Source of the DNA: Blastocladiella emersonii ATCC 22665
Lineage: Eukaryota > Blastocladiomycota > Blastocladiomycetes > Blastocladiales > Blastocladiaceae
Direction of reading: 5' to 3'
DNA: 64,000 nucleotides
Assembly: GCA_025594325.1 (NCBI GenBank)
Contig: JANHCV010000014.1
Coordinates: 1,116,001-1,180,000, forward strand
Positions 41,620-50,885 of the stretch are shown here, piece after piece (the first letter of the stretch is position 1; the number at the start of each line of letters is the position of its first letter). Below the pieces are notes generated by a model. It saw nothing but the letters and a program-made list of their open reading frames with translations. It had not been told where the DNA came from and made no database searches. The position numbers and the translations under genes were made by a program.

Positions 41620-44600
41620 TTATGACGTATCGTACAACCCCTCGTATTGCTCGACAAGAAACGCCATGACGCGGGCCTCGGGCGGCAGCGCGTCGGCGGC
41701 CGCGTCGCCGCGCAGGATGCTGCCGAGGACCCGCGCGATCTGCGCGCGCAGCGCCGTGATCTCCTCCATCATCCCCGCCACGTCGTCGGCGCACATGGAC
41801 GCGGCGAAGATCGAGCCCTCGTCGGCGTCCGCCGGGTTGAGCGTGCGCAGCGCCAGCTGCGAGGTCACGGACCCGCGCCGGCTCGTGTTGCCGAGCGGCC
41901 GCGGTTCGCGGATCCCCCCCTCGCCGTCTCCGTCGTCCTCGTCGTCATCGTCATCGTCGTCGAGGGACGTGGACGACAGCGAGCGGAAGGTGCCGCGGCG
42001 GATGGCGTCCAGGAACGACTTTGGTTTGGCGGGCATGAGCTCGGACGTCGACGTGAGGGTCGGGAACAGGATGGACCCGAAGATGACGACCATCGGGTGC
42101 GCGAGCGTCGCGGAGGTCGACGCGTGCAGCAGGCGGAACGCGTGTCCCAGGACCGCCTTGTAGTTGAGGTACTGCTCCTTGGGCAGGTCGGTGAAGACGC
42201 GGCGGAGCGACTGGACTTTGACGGCGGGGTCTTCCTCGGACACTACGCACAGCGGTCAAAGGTGAGTACGGCCGCGGCGGCGTTGAGCGACGACGAATAG
42301 AACGTACAGACGAGCCGCGTCACGTACTGCCGCGTCGACAGCGGGAGAAGGAACTCGCGGCCCATGGAGTGGATGAAAAAGTACATGTTCCAGCTCATGG
42401 TCATGAGCTGCTCGTCGCTGATCTCGTCGATCTTGCGCGTGTCGACGTCGAGCGTCGACAGGTTGTTGTTGACGAGCGCCTTGGTCGTGTAGTCTTCGTG
42501 CCGCTTCATGAGCCGCGCGTAGTCTACACGTTCCCCGCACACAGTCAGCCGGGGTCGCGCGGGGAAGGAGCGAGACGGCCGGATGTACCCATGACGAACG
42601 TGTACCGCTGCGTGTGGTCCATGGACATGAGTCGCGGGCAAAACTGCTCGACGAGCGCGTCGAGCACCGCGGCCATCGGGTCCGGCGCCGGCTCTTCGGG
42701 TGCTGGCTCGGCGGGCGTCGGGTCTGGGACAGGCTCCGGCGGCGGCGGCTCGACGCGCTCGACGGGCCGCGGGATCGCAATCGGCGGCGGGACCACGGGC
42801 GGGCCTGGCCTCCTCAGGATCGGTTTCGGCGGCGGTGGGGCGGGGGCCGGGGACACGGGCCGTGGCGGCTGCGCGAGCGTCGGGACGGGTGCCGGGACCG
42901 ACACGCTGCGCCGCCTTCCCGCGGACGGCGCGGTCGGCGGGCGGTGCGCGACGGGCGGCGGCACCGCGACGGCACCCGGCAGCGGGACCGTCGCGGTACG
43001 GAACCGGCCGCCGGACTCGGCGCGCATCGGGCCGTTCGAGTTGGTGGGCGCGGGCGGCGGGAGCACCGCGCGGCGGACGTGCAGGCTCGGCGCCGCCATT
43101 GTTTCAGGCTGCTGAACCTGCTGCTGCTGGAGCGCGACCGGGCTCCCCGCCTCGTTGTGCGTGAGTACGAGGGCAAACTTGTGCACGCCGTGGATCGGCT
43201 GTTTCGGCGGGTCTGCGCGTTTCCGGACGCCCGTGGCGGCGTCGACGTGCGGCGGGGCCAGCGCGACGTGGTGCTGGTTCACCATGAGCGTGGCCTGGAT
43301 GTGGTCGAGCAGCGCGGTCGCGGGCGCGAGCCCGCGCGACGACGACGGGATCGTCACGGACGACGGGCGACGGCCCGGGAGCGCGCTGGGCGCGCGCGAG
43401 GTCGGGGAGGACGGCTGGTCGGTGCCGTACCCGAGCGCAGTCCGCGGCCGCGAGGCAGGGAGCCCGGGGACGGCGTCCGAGTCCTCGGGCCTGGTGGACC
43501 GCGCGTCGAGCTCAAGCGTCGGGGGCGGTGGCTGCTGCTGCATCTGGTGCTCGTTGCGGGCCATGGCGAAGCGCGCCGTCTGCAGCGCGAGGTTGAAGGC
43601 CTGGCCGAACGAGCGGCCGTCGTCGTCGCTTGCTGCGGGTTGTCGCGCGAGACTCGTGCTCGGTGGGCGGACGGGGCTGCTGCTGGGCGGGCGCATGCCG
43701 ATGCGGCTCGCGGGCCGGCTGCGGCTCCGGCTCGTGCGGCGGGCCGTGAGAAAGTCGCCGTCGCGCGAGACGGGGGCGAGGGCCACGACAAAGTCCGGGA
43801 CGGGCCCGTCGTCGTCGTCCTCGGTGTCGGGGCGGAACGAGGCACGGCGTGGGGTACGGCGCGGGCGCGGTTCGGGGTCCTCGGCGGGCTCCGGGTCGTC
43901 GTCGATGGTCGCGATGCGCTGCCGCGAGTGCCGACCCGGTGCGCCACCGCCTCCGCCACCTCTGCCCGTGGCTGCGAGTTCAGCGAGTTCGCCGCCGAGC
44001 GCGTCGAGAGCTTCGGTGGAGATGATTCCGCTGCCGAGCTCGCGGCGCGTGGAACTGCGTGGGGCAGGCGCGTCGTTGGCGATGCCGGCGAGGACGGCAA
44101 AGTTGGACAGCGATCCCTGCGACGAGCGGTGTCGCGGGCGGCGCGGCGATGCGTCGTTGAGCCCGTCGGCGAGCGAGCCCATGCTGGGGAACACGTTGGG
44201 CCCGCTCTGGCCCGTGACGGCAATCGGCCTCGGCGGCGACCCAAAGTCGGCCGCGGCAGAGACGTCCTGCAGGCGGTCGCCGACACTGCTGCTGCGCCTC
44301 CGTCCGCCGGCGCCGCGGGCCACGAGGGCGGCGAGGCGGACGGTCGAGCCCGTGTGCGGTTTGGGCCCCGCGCCGGACCGCAGGACGGCGTAGTAGCGCG
44401 CCATGGGTCCCGCGGTGGTGTTGGTGGAGGTGGGGACGTCGCGCAGCGTGTCGGTCGCCATGACGGCGTCAAAGGCGTTGGGGTCGTCGGTCGGATGCCA
44501 CCACCCGGCGCCGTCGGGACGCGGCTGCATGGTGGTAGCGGCGAGGTTGAGGACGCTGGCGGACGAGGATCCGGTGCGGGTCAGCGGGCGCGACGTGGCG

Positions 44601-45082
44601 GTCGTCGGCGGGCGCCGCGACACGGGACGGCTGCCGCCGCCATCCTGCCCACCCGCCGTTTGCGGCGGTGTCGGGGTAGGCGTAGCGGAAACGACGGGGA
44701 TGCGGCGCGAGGTGGTGCGCAGCGACGGCTCGAGGGCGCCGCGGATGGTATTGGTGCGCTCGACAAAGCCAGGGCGGCGAGCGGGGAGCGGGGCGATGGG
44801 CGGCGGCGGTGCAGCATCGGCGTGCGGCGAGCGCAGGAAGGCGACCTGCGCCGTCGCGGGGAGGCGGGTCAGACGCGGCGGCGCGGCAGCCACGGGAGGG
44901 GGCGATCGCGGTGGCGCGCCGCGCTTCGGTGTAGTGGTCCCGGTACCCACACCCGCAGTCGCAGTCGGAGCGGGAGGCAGCGCGGGCGGAGGCACATCGG
45001 CGAGATCCGGGTCCATGGTGGCGCGCGCGGCAGGGTCGCCGAGGGCGAGGCGCGAGGTGGAGGGCAGGTTCATGGTGGCCAT
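41620..45082 (-). CDS. Large disordered protein with C-terminal RhoGAP-like domain
   Basis: Three exons (42589-45082, 42308-42523, 41620-42242) total 3333 nt, or 1110 residues. The first ~800 residues are Pro/Ala/Arg/Ser-rich and low complexity (for example PPPPIAPLPARRPGF). An ordered region begins near VLDALVEQFCPRLMSMDHTQ and runs through ALVNNNLSTLDVD, WNMYFFIHSMGREFLLP, SLRRVFTDLPKEQYLNYKAV and ATLAHPMVVIFGSILFPT. Its last part matches the RhoGAP pattern LP..hxxxxxxLhxHLxxV...M....LAxxFGPxLh. The catalytic Arg finger was not located, so it may be degenerate. An acidic DDDDDDD run follows. Cytoskeletal regulation is an inference. Confidence 0.7.
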
Positions 45083-45901
45083 GATCGGCGGGCTGCGGCG
45101 GATCGGAGGCCGACCGAGCGACCAAGCGGTTCGAGTGCATGCCCGTACTGCATTGCAGGCAGTGTGGCGGGATTCCGGGGTCAGGAGACGCGCCCGAAGC
45201 CCGCGCGACGGAAACGCGCCGCGCGCGCGAGAGAGAGCGACTGTCTCGCGCGCGTCACGTGCAAGGGGTGAGACGCGTTTTTTCGCGCTCGTTCGCTCCC
45301 CCTCGAGCGGCAACCTTCCCTCCTGGGCGCGATCGGCGCACGGAGGTTGCGTCACGGCGACCAGTCGTGCATACACGCCACCTCACATGCTGTCCGCAGC
45401 AGCGAGGGGAGGCTTCCTGCGAAGCGAGCGGCGAGGAAGGTCGGCCACGGGCGCGAACGGACGGGTGCGAGACGCGAAGCCGACCGTTCGCCGTCGTCGG
45501 CATGCCCGCGCCTCCTCCCTTACCCTCTCACTCCACCACATCCACCCACCCGCCCTCGTAACTGTGCGCAGTCGGGCACTTGATCACTTTAATGTACGTC
45601 GCCCGATCCGCCGGACGCGCGTTCTGCGCGGGGTGTGGCGCATGTGGCGCTGGGGCCCGAGCTTTGGGGACTCATCTCGCCCGCAACGGTGATTGGCCGA
45701 CCGCCGTCTCGGACGCTGATGCGACCCGCGTTGCGAATGACGCTGCCGTGTTCCGGGCTGCTCCGAGTTCCCACGCTATCGTTCGCTTCCCCCTTTTGGA
45801 GCTAGCCCGCTGCGGGCCCTACTTAAGCTCGCTGCTCCCCGCTCCCTCTCGCGCTCTCTCACACCAATCTCCACACACGTAGCACATCCACCACCACCAC
45901 C
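45083..45901. promoter_or_regulatory. Divergent intergenic region
   Basis: About 0.8 kb between the RhoGAP-like gene and the small Ala-rich gene. CpG-rich with pyrimidine-rich patches near 45815-45895 just upstream of the latter ATG. No gene recognised. Confidence 0.4.
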
Positions 45902-46480
45902 ATGTCATTCCTCGCCGTCGCCCTGTCCTCGGCCCTGCTGCTCAGCACCCCGCTGATCCTCACGGACCGCTCCGAGCTGACGGCCGACAGCGCCGCCGCC
46001 GCCGAGCCCGCCACCCCGACCACGCCCGGCTTCGACGCTGCCGACTCGATCGCCGCCGTCCCCGCCGACGTGCCCGCGCCCGGCCCCAAGCACTCGGTCT
46101 CGGCCGTCGACCTCGCCAAGCAGCGCACCGACTCGGCCGTCTCCGTCTCCACCATGCTCGCCCCGCTCGCCGCCGCCTCGGCCTCGGGCCTGCCCGGATC
46201 GCCAAGTAACGACGACGAGGACGACGAGGGCGTGCTCGTCGAGGACCTCGACGACGCCCCGCTCACGATCCACACGTCGTCGTCGTCGGCCGCGTCGATG
46301 CTCGCGCCGCCGCAGCTCCGCCTCCCGTTCCCGACCACGCTCGTCGACTTTGCCATGGACGGCGCCGCCATCAAGCACGACGCCGCCTGGGCCGCCGACG
46401 CCGAGGACGTGGACGTGCCCTCGACGCCCGGCGCCGTCGAGCCCGCCCACCTCGGCATCGGCTTCGCCTTCGGCATCTAA
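45902..46480 (+). CDS. Small Ala/Ser/Asp-rich protein with N-terminal hydrophobic segment
   Basis: Single-exon ORF of 192 residues. The N-terminus (SFLAVALSSALLLSTPLIL) is a likely signal peptide or anchor. The rest is low complexity: Ala/Pro-rich, an acidic run (NDDEDDEGVLVEDLDD), then TLVDFAMDGAAIKHDAAW and a hydrophobic end GIGFAFGI. A pyrimidine-rich leader with a CACCACCACCACC stretch precedes the ATG. I do not recognise a family; it could be a lineage-specific secreted protein. Confidence 0.6.
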   Translation: MSFLAVALSSALLLSTPLILTDRSELTADSAAAAEPATPTTPGFDAADSIAAVPADVPAPGPKHSVSAVDLAKQRTDSAVSVSTMLAPLAAASASGLPGSPSNDDEDDEGVLVEDLDDAPLTIHTSSSSAASMLAPPQLRLPFPTTLVDFAMDGAAIKHDAAWAADAEDVDVPSTPGAVEPAHLGIGFAFGI

Positions 46481-46759
46481 GGTCGGACCCCGGCCTCGCT
46501 GTAAATACCTCTCCCCCTCCCTCCTGGTGTGATTATCCCTCTCCCCTCCCTCTTGCGTGACTTCCATAAACTACATTGCGTTCTCCATTGCGTGTGTCGA
46601 CTTGTCTGGTGCCTGCGGTGGTGGCCGGTGGGTCGGTCGGCGCGATGGCGCCATGGCGTGGGCGGGCAAGTCGCCACCCGCTCGCTGCCCGCGCTCCTGC
46701 GCCTCATGCATCAAGCTCTGATCCCTGAACCCCACACTAGACTAGAATCACGATATCCC

Positions 46760-48475
46760 ATGAAACCACTACCCGCAGCGGGACCGAGGATACCCTTGCT
46801 CGCGCTCCTGGCGCTGCTCCTCGCCACCGCCGCGGTGCACGCCGGCGCCGGCGCCGATCCGCGGGAGCGCATCCTCACCACGGCGCGACAGGCATTTGAC
46901 CTCAACTCCTCTGTCGCCATCCTCCCCGACGGCGCCCGCCAGCAGCAGGAGCCGACGGCCGACTCGCGCTTCGTCCGCGGCCCGCGCCGCTTGCTCGTCT
47001 CGCCGACGGGCGAGGCCACCGAGCTCGCCACCGCCTCGCCCGACCCGTCCGCCGCATCGTCAACCGGATTGCTGTACCAGGTGGCGTGCGACCGCGCCGT
47101 CCCGGCCTCGTTGTGCAACCGCGCGACGCTCGCCGTCGACGGGGCCGCGCGCCGGCTGCTCGCTGCGTTCACCTTCCCGCGGCCCGTGTACCTCGCCGCC
47201 ACCTTCTTCCGCCCGTGCGGCGCCGAAACCGCGGCCGAGCTCGACCAGTGCGATGAGAAGAACACGCTCGGCGCCGCTGCGCCCGCCGCGCAGTGGCCCG
47301 TGCGGTTCCCCGGTCTCGCCACTGCGCTGCCCAGCTCAGCGTGGGTACCCGGATACCCCGGCGTCGTCGCGGTCCCGCAGGCGCTCGCGCGCCAGCTCAA
47401 CGTCACGGTGCGCGGCCGGCCCGTCGCCGCCGTCAACGCCGGCGTCGATATCATTGCCGGGTTCAACGCGCTTGCCGACTGGTGGGTCGCCGGCGACCCC
47501 GCCGAGATCCGCGCGGGCCAGGAGGACCTCGAGTACGCCGTGCTCCACGAGGCCATGCACGGGCTCGGGTTCGGGATCGACTCGTGGACCTACGACGCCG
47601 ATAAGTTCCCGAACGCGCTCCTGCCCAACGTCGCGTCCGCGTCGCCGACCGCCGGATCGGCGCTCGTCCAGTTCCCCGCCCTCTGGGACGCGTTTGTCGT
47701 CGCTGCACAGTCTAACGGGTCGTGGACGCCGTGGCTCGCCGGGTACGCCGACTGGACCTCGGCCGCCGCGGCTGCGGCTGCAGCGGGATTGGCTGCGCCC
47801 AAATCGGCGGCAACGCTTCTCGCCGCGTCGCTCGCGGACCAGCGCGTCGCTTCGCAGGCCGCCTGGCGGCTCGCGGCAGCCACAACCGACGGCGCCGTCG
47901 CCGTAGCTGTCCCGGCCGACGTGCCGCTCAACGCGTCTCTGGTCACCCTTCGCAACACGCGCCATTACCTCCTCCCCGTCGAATCCGCCGCCACCCCGTT
48001 CGCCCCCGGCTCGAGCCTGTCGCACTGGTCGTGGGCTGTGGCGTACACGGCGCCGCCGTCGAAATGGCGCGAGCTCGCCGCCACAGGCGGCACCGCCAAC
48101 ACCATCTCGAGCCCCGACGTACTCATGGCCGCGACTACGCTGCCCGTGTCGCTCCGTGGCGAGGCCGGCCAGCGCGCCATCGCGACCGACGCCGGGTGGA
48201 TCGGGCCCGCTACGCGCGCCGTGATGCGGAACCTCGGGTTCGCGGTCCGCGGGATGCCGCCCGCCGACGCGGTGGGCGCCGGAGGCGTGCTCAGCACCGG
48301 CGAGGTGCTCGTGGATGCCGCCGATCGCACGCTGGCGCCCGGACCGGGAGCAACGGGAGGCGGGGGTGACGGTGGCAGGGGACCTGCGACGGCGGCGTCG
48401 GCCGCGGTAAATGTGTGTAGATTAGAGCGGACGATGGCGCTCGCGGTGGTCGTTCTCCTCGCGGTTTCGGTTTGA
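46760..48475 (+). CDS. Secreted putative zinc metallopeptidase (HEXXH), paralog B
   Basis: Single-exon gene of 571 residues. Signal peptide (LLALLALLLATAAVHAGAG) precedes a conserved ectodomain with AVLHEAMHGLGFGIDSW as the zinc motif. Paralog A shares AVPQALARQ-like and LSHWSWAV/LSHVVNL blocks and the RAVMRNLGFAVRGMP segment near the end. It lacks the mucin-like linker of paralog A. The C-terminus is hydrophobic (MALAVVVLLAVSV) after a small-residue stretch, suggesting GPI anchoring. Its last 183 bp are part of a direct repeat whose second copy at 54365 is a pseudogene. Confidence 0.82.
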   Translation: MKPLPAAGPRIPLLALLALLLATAAVHAGAGADPRERILTTARQAFDLNSSVAILPDGARQQQEPTADSRFVRGPRRLLVSPTGEATELATASPDPSAASSTGLLYQVACDRAVPASLCNRATLAVDGAARRLLAAFTFPRPVYLAATFFRPCGAETAAELDQCDEKNTLGAAAPAAQWPVRFPGLATALPSSAWVPGYPGVVAVPQALARQLNVTVRGRPVAAVNAGVDIIAGFNALADWWVAGDPAEIRAGQEDLEYAVLHEAMHGLGFGIDSWTYDADKFPNALLPNVASASPTAGSALVQFPALWDAFVVAAQSNGSWTPWLAGYADWTSAAAAAAAAGLAAPKSAATLLAASLADQRVASQAAWRLAAATTDGAVAVAVPADVPLNASLVTLRNTRHYLLPVESAATPFAPGSSLSHWSWAVAYTAPPSKWRELAATGGTANTISSPDVLMAATTLPVSLRGEAGQRAIATDAGWIGPATRAVMRNLGFAVRGMPPADAVGAGGVLSTGEVLVDAADRTLAPGPGATGGGGDGGRGPATAASAAVNVCRLERTMALAVVVLLAVSV

Positions 48476-48811
48476 ATAAATCATCCATTCCATGTGTGTA
48501 TACTTTCAGCTCGCGCCGGCGTCGTACACGCGTGCTCCTTGGCGACGGCCGCCACGACGCGCGGCGGCACCGCAAGCGCGGCGGCCGTGAACTTGCGTAA
48601 GAACCCGGCCCCCGTCGCACCACCGCTGCTTCCCAACGTCACGGCGAGAAACTCGCGGACGACGAACGTCGAAACGAAGTGGGTCAGCGTACCGTGGGCG
48701 GCGCGGCGCAGACAGCCTGGCGGCATCTGAACTTGGCCTTTGCGTCGTACAGCATCTCGAAGATGGCGGCGTAGCCTTCAAGTAAACTTACTCCCTTGGT
48801 GGCGATTTGGG
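48293..48811 (+). repeat. 519-bp direct repeat, copy 1
   Basis: By eye this is identical to 54365-54883 (offset 6072), covering the 3' end and terminator of the HEXXH gene and an antisense ORC4 fragment. Upstream of 48293 the two copies diverge progressively. At the right end identity stops abruptly after GGCGATTTGGG. Confidence 0.9.
48500..48805 (-). pseudogene. ORC4 3'-end pseudogene fragment, copy 1
   Basis: Read on the minus strand: AAIFEMLYDAKAKFRCRQAV, then in a shifted frame REFLAVTLGSSGGATGAGFL, AALAVPPRVVAAVAKEHACT and TPARAES. It parallels the ORC4 C-terminus (ATFEMLYDAYADFSRRQAV, TLAVPPRVVAAVVEEHACT). Frameshifts and missing upstream parts show it is dead. It lies downstream of the kelch-like paralog at 48974-50455, in the same orientation. 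Confidence 0.85.
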
Positions 48812-48973
48812 ACGCGCTTTCCGGGTGGTAGTGCTCCCGTTGTGAACAAGGAAGCCCCCACGCAACTCTCTGATTGAAGACATTGGCGCGATCTCGATGT
48901 TCAGCGGTCATGTATCACAAAAAACGGCGGCGCCATCTATTCCTTCCATCAACAATGCTGGCCACGTACAGCA

Positions 48974-50455
48974 TCAGGCTGCGGGACCATCTACCGACTT
49001 CTTCTCGCGTTGCCAGCAGCCGCACTTCCAGCATGTGTACGCGAGGAGCACACAAAGAACGAGCGCCGCGAGACCGCCATACAAGTAAAAGGCCTCCATA
49101 ACGCCACGGAAGTTGGACTCGTTGTACTCGCGCTCCCGTTGCTCGCGCTCGAGGTCGTCGGCATAATTGATTGATCGGGCAAAGCTGTTGCTGGTTGCTG
49201 CATCAAAGACAATGCGAGTGCGTTGCTGGTTGGGGTACAGGGCAACGACCTCGAGCTGTTCGCGCCCTGCGATCACCATGAACGCCCGCCCGTCGTCCTT
49301 GCTGGCTGGCGTGGTGACAATGGCAGTAGTGCCAGCTTGAGCCAGAGCCGACGAGTTTTGATCAAGAAACGAACCGCGATCGCTACCAAGTTGGCACCAT
49401 TCGGCAAACAAGGGAGCGGTGGCGCCAAGCACGTCAAGGCCGCCGACCGAGATCACGAACACCTTGGATCCTTCGCCGGACGGGTCGTACGCGACCGACT
49501 GGTGGAAAGCGCGCGGCTTCAACAACACCGATCGCGAGAGCGCCCATTCGTTGCGCGACAGGTCAAAGGTCCAAATGTCGCGAAGCGTGTTGATGCCGTC
49601 GTGTCCGCCGGTGAGAATAAGGGTCGAGGCGCCAAGGCGAGTAAGGGCACCGTTCCTGCGAGGCGCTGGACGCGCAGCCTTGGGATCCCCCAGCGGGACG
49701 AGTTTGACCTTGCCGTCCTACATCGTGCTCAATTGTCAGTTCGGAACAGATCCCGTCCTATTTCGCGGCCAACGCACCGAATCAATCGAGTACAGCTCGC
49801 CGCTCTTTTCCAGGACGTAGACCGAGTTGTCGGCGGCGGTCGACCAGCGCGCCGACTTGCTCGAGCTGACTGTCGCCCAGTCAATCGTGGGCTGAACTGC
49901 GCCACCGGTCGCACCGCTGGCGGCGCCACCATTGGCAGCGGAAGTAAACTTGGCCGATCCCACGGCGTAGTCAAGCCCGTCGAGGGAACCACTCGCGCTG
50001 CCGCTGTTGGCGGTCGTCGCAGGAACGCTGCTGAACAAGCGGACGCGATTGGGTGCAGCTGAACCGACAGCGGGGAAGGCGTGCGGCAGGAGCCGGGCGT
50101 CCGTGCCACCGAGCGTCCAGTTGAGCGTGCGAAAGGCGGCGGGAGCTTCGTTCGAGTTGGTCTTGATCCGAGCCGTGAGCGGAAGCGTGGTGGCAGTCGA
50201 GTCGACGGTCCACGGGACGCCAAAGTCAAGCACGGCCAACTCGTTGCCCTGCACGAGGATCACAGCCTCGCTGGCCGTGCCGAGGTTGAGGGCGCCCTTG
50301 GGCACGAGAAGGGCAGACGCGTTGCCCAGCCCCGCAGGCACGTTTAAGTCGCTTGAGGAGGGTTTGCTGGCGCCGATCGCATTCTGTGCGAGGCTGCCGC
50401 CAAACGTGAAGCACAGCAGCGTCAAGGTTAAGAGCAAAGAGTTCATTGCAATCAT
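48974..50455 (-). CDS. Kelch/galactose-oxidase-like membrane protein, paralog 3
   Basis: Two exons, 49778-50455 and 48974-49717 (60-nt intron, phase 0), encode 473 residues. The layout equals that of the gene at 15293: signal peptide (LLLTLTLLCFTFGGSLAQ), ALLVPKGALNLGT...ILVQGNE block, ILTGGHDGINTLRDIWTFDL, GTTAIVTTPASKDDGRAF, SYADDLEREQRERE-like juxtamembrane segment (NYADDLEREQRERE), TM helix and TCWKCGC tail. The intron sits at the homologous position (after LYSIDS). Start 50455 (MIAMNS) or 50446. Overall similarity to paralog 1 is roughly 70% by eye. Confidence 0.85.
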
Positions 50456-50885
50456 GTTCGCCAGCTGGGGGAGAGAGCAACTGTCCAGCAGCAACCTCCA
50501 GCTCAGCGTTCAGCACGAAAGGTGTGGCGCTGACCACGCTGTGGCAACGTGGGCGCACGGCAGAAATAGTCAGGCCGTGGGCCGCGTGGGCCATCACGGC
50601 GGGCATCAGCGTTGTCTCGCGATCCGCCAGAGCAAACCGCGATGCCCACCCACGCCCTCGGTTCCTCCCTCCCTCCCCCCTCCCCTCGCCTTGTTTGCCG
50701 CCACACAAAACGCCCGCCTCGCCCGCAACTCGTCCTCTCTCCCTTGGCCGTCTGCGTTCTGCCCCGCGGATCTCCAACGTAGGTGCTGAGCCCTCTTGTA
50801 TCGCGCGCACTCCGTGGTACTCACCACCGATCTGCAACGCACTCCCTTCTTCGTCCGTTCGCTTCATGCTTGCCGTCTAGACCAC
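50456..50885. promoter_or_regulatory. Divergent intergenic region
   Basis: About 0.43 kb between the kelch paralog and the PI-PLC-like gene, with a C/T-rich segment (50670-50700). No gene is visible. Confidence 0.4.

Noticed and set aside
42614-45271. 885-residue plus-strand open frame opposite the RhoGAP-like gene
   Set aside because: It is the GC-rich antisense shadow of a Pro/Arg-rich exon. Its composition is Arg/Gly/Ala-skewed with no domain, and the minus-strand model has consistent splicing and a conserved C-terminus.
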